Source: Methanobrevibacter sp. (lineage in GTDB: Archaea > Methanobacteriota > Methanobacteria > Methanobacteriales > Methanobacteriaceae). From it: DNA of 10,364 bases. Location of the stretch: assembly GCA_017652345.1 (NCBI GenBank), contig JAGCBE010000361.1, forward strand, positions 1 to 10,364, read 5' to 3'. The position numbers and the translations under genes are program-made. Shown in pieces: positions 6,481 to 10,364 of the stretch; the stretch's first letter is position 1; the number at the start of each line of letters is the position of its first letter. The notes under the pieces were generated by a model. The model was not told where the DNA came from and ran no database searches. It saw only the letters and a program-made list of their open reading frames with translations.

Positions 6481-6520
6481 AATTTTGTACGTATGTACGT
6501 ATAAATGATTTTTTGCAATG
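6481..6520 (-). promoter_or_regulatory. Promoter-operator repeat copy 5, facing the small membrane-protein gene
   Basis: On the minus strand it reads CATTGCAAAAAATCA, then TTTATACGTACATACGTAC. It agrees with copy 6 (9742-9781) at 37 of 40 positions, including flanks not shared with copies 1-4, so these two form a subtype. The TATA box is at 6500-6505 and the expected start is near 6476. Confidence 0.75.
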
Positions 6521-6693
6521 TTATTTTAAAGCTAACAACTATATATAAGCTTATTTTGATAATAATAAAATAAAAATTATAATTTAAGATTTTTGTCATT
6601 TTAACTGTAGTAAAAGGGAAATTTTGGATTTACCATTTGGGATGCGAGTGTAGTTTTTTGGTATTTATTAACTGGAATTGTCTTTTATTTCCC

Positions 6694-6701
6694 ATATAAT
6701 T
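6694..6701 (+). promoter_or_regulatory. Candidate TATA box of the methyltransferase gene
   Basis: ATATAATT, about 28 bases upstream of a plausible start near 6722 and 46 bases before the ATG at 6740. There is no CGTACG operator here, in contrast to most other genes of the window. The stretch 6521-6690 holds only AT-rich DNA with nothing recognisable. Confidence 0.4.
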
Positions 6702-6739
6702 ATTCGCGTTTGCGTATAATCTCTTTAGATAAGGAATTT

Positions 6740-8917
6740 ATGGAATATTTGAGTGTTTCCCAAGTTGCACAGATGTGGGGAATAACACCTAGACGTCTAC
6801 AAGTATTATGCAATGAAGGAAGAGTTGAAGGCGCTCGAAAAGTTGGAAGCGTTTGGACAATTCCTGATACCGCTGAAAAACCCATAGATGGTAGGAGGAA
6901 GATCTCTAATTTATCTAATTCTCATCAAAGCCCCATACGTATAGATCGAATTTGGGCAATGCCCAATAAAAATACCTTTGACATCAAACCTATTAAGGAT
7001 TTAATAAGGGATGAAATGACAAATGGATTATGGATTGATCCATTTGCTAACAAAAATAAATTTGCTTCTGTTACCAATGACTTAAATCCTGTATTTGACA
7101 CGAATTTTCATATGGATGCCTTAGATTTTCTAAAGACATTTGACACTAACTCTGTAGATGGTGTTCTGTATGATCCTCCCTATTCTCCAAGGCAGGTCAG
7201 TGAGTGCTATAACAATGTGGGTTGCAGTGTTACTCAGGACACTACCAAAGCTTCTTTTTGGTCTAATCAAAAAAAAGAAATTTCTAGGATAGTTAAGCCT
7301 GGAGGAAAAGTAATAAGTTTTGGATGGAATAGCGGAGGAATTGGTGGCAAGTATGGATTTGAGATAGTTAGGATTTTATTAGTACCTCATGGGGGATGGC
7401 ATAATGATACTATCTGTACAGTTGAAGTTAAAAAGAAGGATTATGATATGCCTTCGCTGAATTATGAGAGGACAGACACAGATAATGCAAGTAGAAGTAG
7501 TTGTGATTCTGAGGCCGTACTAACTTCCGAATTAAAAAAGTTGCCTGAGGATTATTGGGACTTTAAAGATGCCGACATAAGGGAATACACTCATGGTATT
7601 CACAATTATCCTGCCATGATGGCTTCTCCAATCAGCAGAAATATTATTCGCATTATGAAAGGAATTGGGGAGATTGACACTCTCCTAGATCCTTTTTCTG
7701 GTTCGGGAACAGTTTTGGTGGAAGGAATGCTCGCGGGGATTAGAAAGATCTATGGGAATGATATAAATCCTTTGGCCCTCTTTTTAAGTAAAGTAAAGAC
7801 TACGCCTTTAGATATAAATTTGCTTCAATCCTCTCAGGAGGATCTTATAGGGCGAATTGATGAAAAAGTAGCCACATTCTTCAATGCTATTGACCAGGTA
7901 GATAACGCGATAAAAGTAGAAGGTTATAGTTTAACTTCAAAAGAAGGGTGGGGATCCAGAGCTCCAGAACTGCTGGAAGAGTACTGTAGAAATGAGGGAT
8001 TAAATATTGCGGTTCCCCATTTTAAAAATATTGGTTACTGGTTTAAACCTAGAGTTATATTGTTGCTTTCTTTAATACGTTCTGAAATTGCATTAATCAA
8101 GAATGCAGATATAAGAGACTTTATGTTAGTAGCCTTTAGTGAGACCGTGCGTTTTGTTTCTAATAGACGTAATGGTGAATTTAAGATGTTTCGTATGCCG
8201 ATTTCTAAGGTTGAAAATTTTAATCCGGATGTTATAAAAGTTTTTAGAACTCTTCTTTCTCGTAATATAGGAAAGATGAAATCTTTCGTGGAAGCTTTGG
8301 GGGGCCTGTCTAATTCTAAAGTAAGGATTTTTAACACGGATGCTGCAGATCTTAGTGGAATTGAGAATGAATCTGTAGATTTAGTGATAACTTCTCCTCC
8401 CTATGGGGACAGCAGGACTACCGTTGCATATGGAGAATATAGTAGGTTATCTCTTGAATGGCTTGGTTTGCCCAATATTTCGGATAAAGACATAATGGGG
8501 ATTGATAAATCTCTCATGGGAGGAAAAAAATATCGAAAAGGTTTTGAATGCCTTATACCTAGTCAGACATTAAAAGACTCATTGGAAAAAATAAAACAGC
8601 TAGATTTACAGAGAGCGGGAGACGTATACAGTTTCTATCTGGATTTGGAAAGGGTGTTGGGGACAGTATCTAACAAAACTAGATCCGGGGGATATCATTT
8701 TTGGGTGGTAGGCAATAGAACTGTAAAAGGTGAATTATTGAAGACCGATCAAATTCTTTCTGAAATTGCATTGGAAGCCGGATTGGAACATGTCTGCACC
8801 ATCAATAGAAAGATTGTGAATAAGGTTATGCCATCTCAAAATTCCCCGACGAATGAGATAGGGCTGAAAAATACTACAATGATGAATGAGCATATAGTCA
8901 TTCTTAGGAAAGAATAG
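6740..8917 (+). CDS. HTH plus two-domain DNA methyltransferase fusion (modification enzyme)
   Basis: 725 residues from ATG at 6740, chosen because AAGGA lies 4-5 bases upstream; an in-frame TTG at 6710 has no such site. Residues 1-45 form an excisionase-type helix-turn-helix (LSVSQVAQMWGITPRRLQVL). Residues about 65-235 are a first methyltransferase unit with WIDPFA (98-103), TNDLNP and the catalytic DPPYS at 145-149. Residues about 285-725 are a second unit with SAM-binding DPFSGSGT at 317-324, GNDINP at 339-344 and catalytic TSPPYG at 551-556. DPPY is typical of N6-adenine enzymes and SPPY of N4-cytosine enzymes, so the fusion may make two kinds of mark or protect the two strands of an asymmetric site. 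It ends 2 bases from the endonuclease gene in tail-to-tail orientation and presumably protects against it. Confidence 0.85.
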   Translation: MEYLSVSQVAQMWGITPRRLQVLCNEGRVEGARKVGSVWTIPDTAEKPIDGRRKISNLSNSHQSPIRIDRIWAMPNKNTFDIKPIKDLIRDEMTNGLWIDPFANKNKFASVTNDLNPVFDTNFHMDALDFLKTFDTNSVDGVLYDPPYSPRQVSECYNNVGCSVTQDTTKASFWSNQKKEISRIVKPGGKVISFGWNSGGIGGKYGFEIVRILLVPHGGWHNDTICTVEVKKKDYDMPSLNYERTDTDNASRSSCDSEAVLTSELKKLPEDYWDFKDADIREYTHGIHNYPAMMASPISRNIIRIMKGIGEIDTLLDPFSGSGTVLVEGMLAGIRKIYGNDINPLALFLSKVKTTPLDINLLQSSQEDLIGRIDEKVATFFNAIDQVDNAIKVEGYSLTSKEGWGSRAPELLEEYCRNEGLNIAVPHFKNIGYWFKPRVILLLSLIRSEIALIKNADIRDFMLVAFSETVRFVSNRRNGEFKMFRMPISKVENFNPDVIKVFRTLLSRNIGKMKSFVEALGGLSNSKVRIFNTDAADLSGIENESVDLVITSPPYGDSRTTVAYGEYSRLSLEWLGLPNISDKDIMGIDKSLMGGKKYRKGFECLIPSQTLKDSLEKIKQLDLQRAGDVYSFYLDLERVLGTVSNKTRSGGYHFWVVGNRTVKGELLKTDQILSEIALEAGLEHVCTINRKIVNKVMPSQNSPTNEIGLKNTTMMNEHIVILRKE

Positions 8918-8919
8918 CC

Positions 8920-9657
8920 TTAGTAAACTATGCAACGGTTGATAGAAAATAATAATGGTTGATTGGACTTGCTAATCCTGAAGTCAGTCCCGTGGTCGTG
9001 CACCCTCCCCGCATTTTTTCCCTTGGTATAACGTCCTATGCGGAGATCAATAAAGATTTTTCCTTCTTTTAAAAGTTCCAAAAACTTCCTAAAATCAAAA
9101 CCTTCAACTGCATATGCACTTTTAAAGCAGAATTCTTCAGCTTCTTTAGGCCCTCTTGATTCAACTTGTACGTATATAAATTTATTTTTTGGATATTTCT
9201 TTTCAAAGTGGCTTTTAAGTGTACCAAAGGGCCAATATATATTTTTCTCTATACCATCCTCTGATTTTATGTATATTGCCTCATTAATAACTGCAATTCC
9301 TAATTTATGTTCTCCTTCTTCAATAGGAGTAATTTTATTAGCGTAAAGAGAAGCATGGAGCATAGATCCACTCTGGGGATCTTGATATCCAAATTTAGAG
9401 AGGAGATAGGAGATAGCCCCCTTGGGTTCGGGAGAGCAGGTAAACATGGTTAAGGGAGAGGAGGTACTGTTTTCTATCCTATGTGTCTTAAGTTCCCAAT
9501 CTCCAAAATCTGGACCGTCAATATTATTTTCTTTAATGCCCAGAAGATCTTCTAGTGTCTTACCTACTCCAGTTGGGCCTTCCCGATGACTAGGAATCCA
9601 TCCCATTTTAACAATTTTCTTGTACTCTTTTGTAAAGTCTTCTAATGTATTTATCAT
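8920..9657 (-). CDS. MvaI/BcnI-family type II restriction endonuclease
   Basis: 245 residues from ATG at 9657, chosen for the GGGGGAGG site 5 bases upstream; two in-frame ATGs further upstream lack one. The N-terminal block HREGPTGVGKTLEDLLGI (24-41), followed by DGPDFGDWELKT with D50, E55 and K57 in D-x4-E-x-K spacing, is the hallmark active site of the MvaI/BcnI family. The near-C-terminal HDHGTDFRI (220-228) is also characteristic. Known members are monomeric enzymes cutting short C/G sites such as CCWGG or CCSGG; the site here cannot be read from sequence. Length is normal and no catalytic residue is missing. Promoter copy 6 lies about 100 bases upstream. Together with the neighbouring methyltransferase it forms a complete restriction-modification system. 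Confidence 0.88.
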   Translation of the reverse strand: MINTLEDFTKEYKKIVKMGWIPSHREGPTGVGKTLEDLLGIKENNIDGPDFGDWELKTHRIENSTSSPLTMFTCSPEPKGAISYLLSKFGYQDPQSGSMLHASLYANKITPIEEGEHKLGIAVINEAIYIKSEDGIEKNIYWPFGTLKSHFEKKYPKNKFIYVQVESRGPKEAEEFCFKSAYAVEGFDFRKFLELLKEGKIFIDLRIGRYTKGKNAGRVHDHGTDFRISKSNQPLLFSINRCIVY

Positions 9658-9741
9658 TATTTCCTCCCCCATTTTTTCATACATATATTGTACTGTATCA
9701 TGAATGATTTGGTTATATAGATTGTTTTTTGTATTTAGTCT

Positions 9742-9781
9742 AATTTTGTACGTATGTACATATAGCTGATTTTTTGCAATG
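9742..9781 (-). promoter_or_regulatory. Promoter-operator repeat copy 6, upstream of the endonuclease gene
   Basis: On the minus strand it has the same CATTGCAAAAAATCA start as copy 5, but the TATA box is GCTATATG instead of TTTATACG. GTACATACGTAC follows. The expected transcript start is near 9736, giving a leader of about 80 bases. The altered TATA box suggests a different strength from the other copies. The rest of 9658-9861 is AT-rich with no gene. Confidence 0.7.
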
Positions 9782-9861
9782 TTAAATTATGTATTTCGTT
9801 ATATTATTTACAGTCTAAAATATATATTTATTTAGTATTCAGAAATTTTCTTTCACCATAC

Positions 9862-10364
9862 TTATTTCGCCTCCATGAGCTCCAAAGTCCTATCGGTAAG
9901 GTGTATTCTCTTTTTTAAGAATCTAAAGTTCATGCAGTCAGACCAATCTACTTTAGAATATTCGTTTTCAAAAATGTCTCCCTTGCCTATTCCTTCTTCT
10001 TCCAAAAATAAGCCTGAATATAGAAAGGATATTGTAAAATCCGGCTTGATTTCATTTTGCAGGAGCGGAGCCTTGTCATTTTTCATCCCCTGCCCTTCTA
10101 CAAGAACTAGAATTTGATTTTCGCGCGGGATTTCCAGATTGTCTGCATCTTTGGTGAAGTTTGCTATTAGCTCTGTATCAAAGAGTTCATTTTTAGAGAT
10201 AGGTCTTGTCATTTTAGCTGCATAGCGCGAACCTTCTTTCTTATCTAAAATCAGCAATTCATTTGGTTCTATATGGGCATGCGTAAATCCGTTTTTGTAT
10301 AGAAAGTAGGCAACTGCCTTTATGCGTTCCCTTTTTTCTTTGTTTTCTTTTTCAGATGGAGGCA
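9862..10364 (-). CDS. Unrecognised protein, 5' end beyond the window
   Basis: The frame is open from the TAA at 9862-9864 to the right edge, at least 166 residues. The gene therefore starts outside the window, and the TTG at 10257 is not its start. The visible part begins with a charged stretch (PPSEKENKEKRERIK), then AVAYFLYKNGFTHAHIEPNE, LLILDKKEGSRYAAKMTRP, and an alternating-hydrophobic stretch ILVLVEGQG. It is soluble, with no membrane segment and no catalytic motif I recognise. Codon use resembles the helicase gene rather than the more AT-rich restriction genes. Function unknown. Confidence 0.7.
   Translation of the reverse strand, partial: PPSEKENKEKRERIKAVAYFLYKNGFTHAHIEPNELLILDKKEGSRYAAKMTRPISKNELFDTELIANFTKDADNLEIPRENQILVLVEGQGMKNDKAPLLQNEIKPDFTISFLYSGLFLEEEGIGKGDIFENEYSKVDWSDCMNFRFLKKRIHLTDRTLELMEAK

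Noticed and set aside
6933..6946. CATACGTATAG inside the methyltransferase gene as a further operator copy
   Set aside because: Only about 8 bases match and there is no A-run or TATA box in the right place.
2541..9781. The six CGTACG repeats as a CRISPR array
   Set aside because: Copies are kilobases apart, in both orientations, contain TATA boxes and precede genes; there are no regular spacers.

Overview
The window looks like part of an archaeal extrachromosomal element or integrated virus/plasmid, host unresolved. Evidence for archaea: several genes sit behind A-rich stretches followed by a TTTATA box about 25-30 bases upstream of the expected transcript start, with no bacterial -35/-10 pair. 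AGA/AGG and ATA codons are frequent, strong GGAGG ribosome sites are used, and intergenic DNA is far more AT-rich than the genes. The replication protein is an SF3 (D5/P4-type) helicase of the kind carried by plasmids and viruses. No integrase, capsid or segregation gene is visible here.

Layout, left to right. Positions 68-1954 (minus) encode the SF3 helicase/replication protein. Upstream of it (1952-2400) is a dense control region with tandem repeats, a nested hairpin and two very small candidate reading frames. At 2541-2597 there is a 57-base, nearly symmetrical, two-sided promoter-like element. Next on the plus strand is 2820-4241, which reads as an MmeI-family restriction-modification protein stripped of its methyltransferase domain and of its nuclease residues, leaving the target-recognition part. 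An ORF-free region with its own promoter copy (4373-4742) follows, then a Bro-N antirepressor-like regulator (4798-5676). Two tiny convergent genes for candidate membrane proteins (6006-6227 plus, 6224-6424 minus) have overlapping stop codons.

The right part holds a tail-to-tail restriction-modification pair: an HTH-double-methyltransferase fusion (6740-8917, plus) and an MvaI/BcnI-family endonuclease (8920-9657, minus). An unrecognised gene enters from the right edge (9862-10364, minus, 5' end outside).

The unifying feature is a promoter-operator repeat: an A-run, a TTTATA box, then CGTACRTACGTA. It occurs six times, four in plus and two in minus orientation, and one copy is doubled. Copies stand before the MmeI-derived gene, the ORF-free region, the Bro-N gene, both small membrane-protein genes and the endonuclease, but not before the methyltransferase. 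I infer an element-wide regulon in which one DNA-binding protein blocks transcription between the TATA box and the start site. The Bro-N protein, which has a copy in its own promoter, is the best candidate for that protein or for its antagonist. The arrangement would let the protective methyltransferase be made independently while the nuclease is held under element control.
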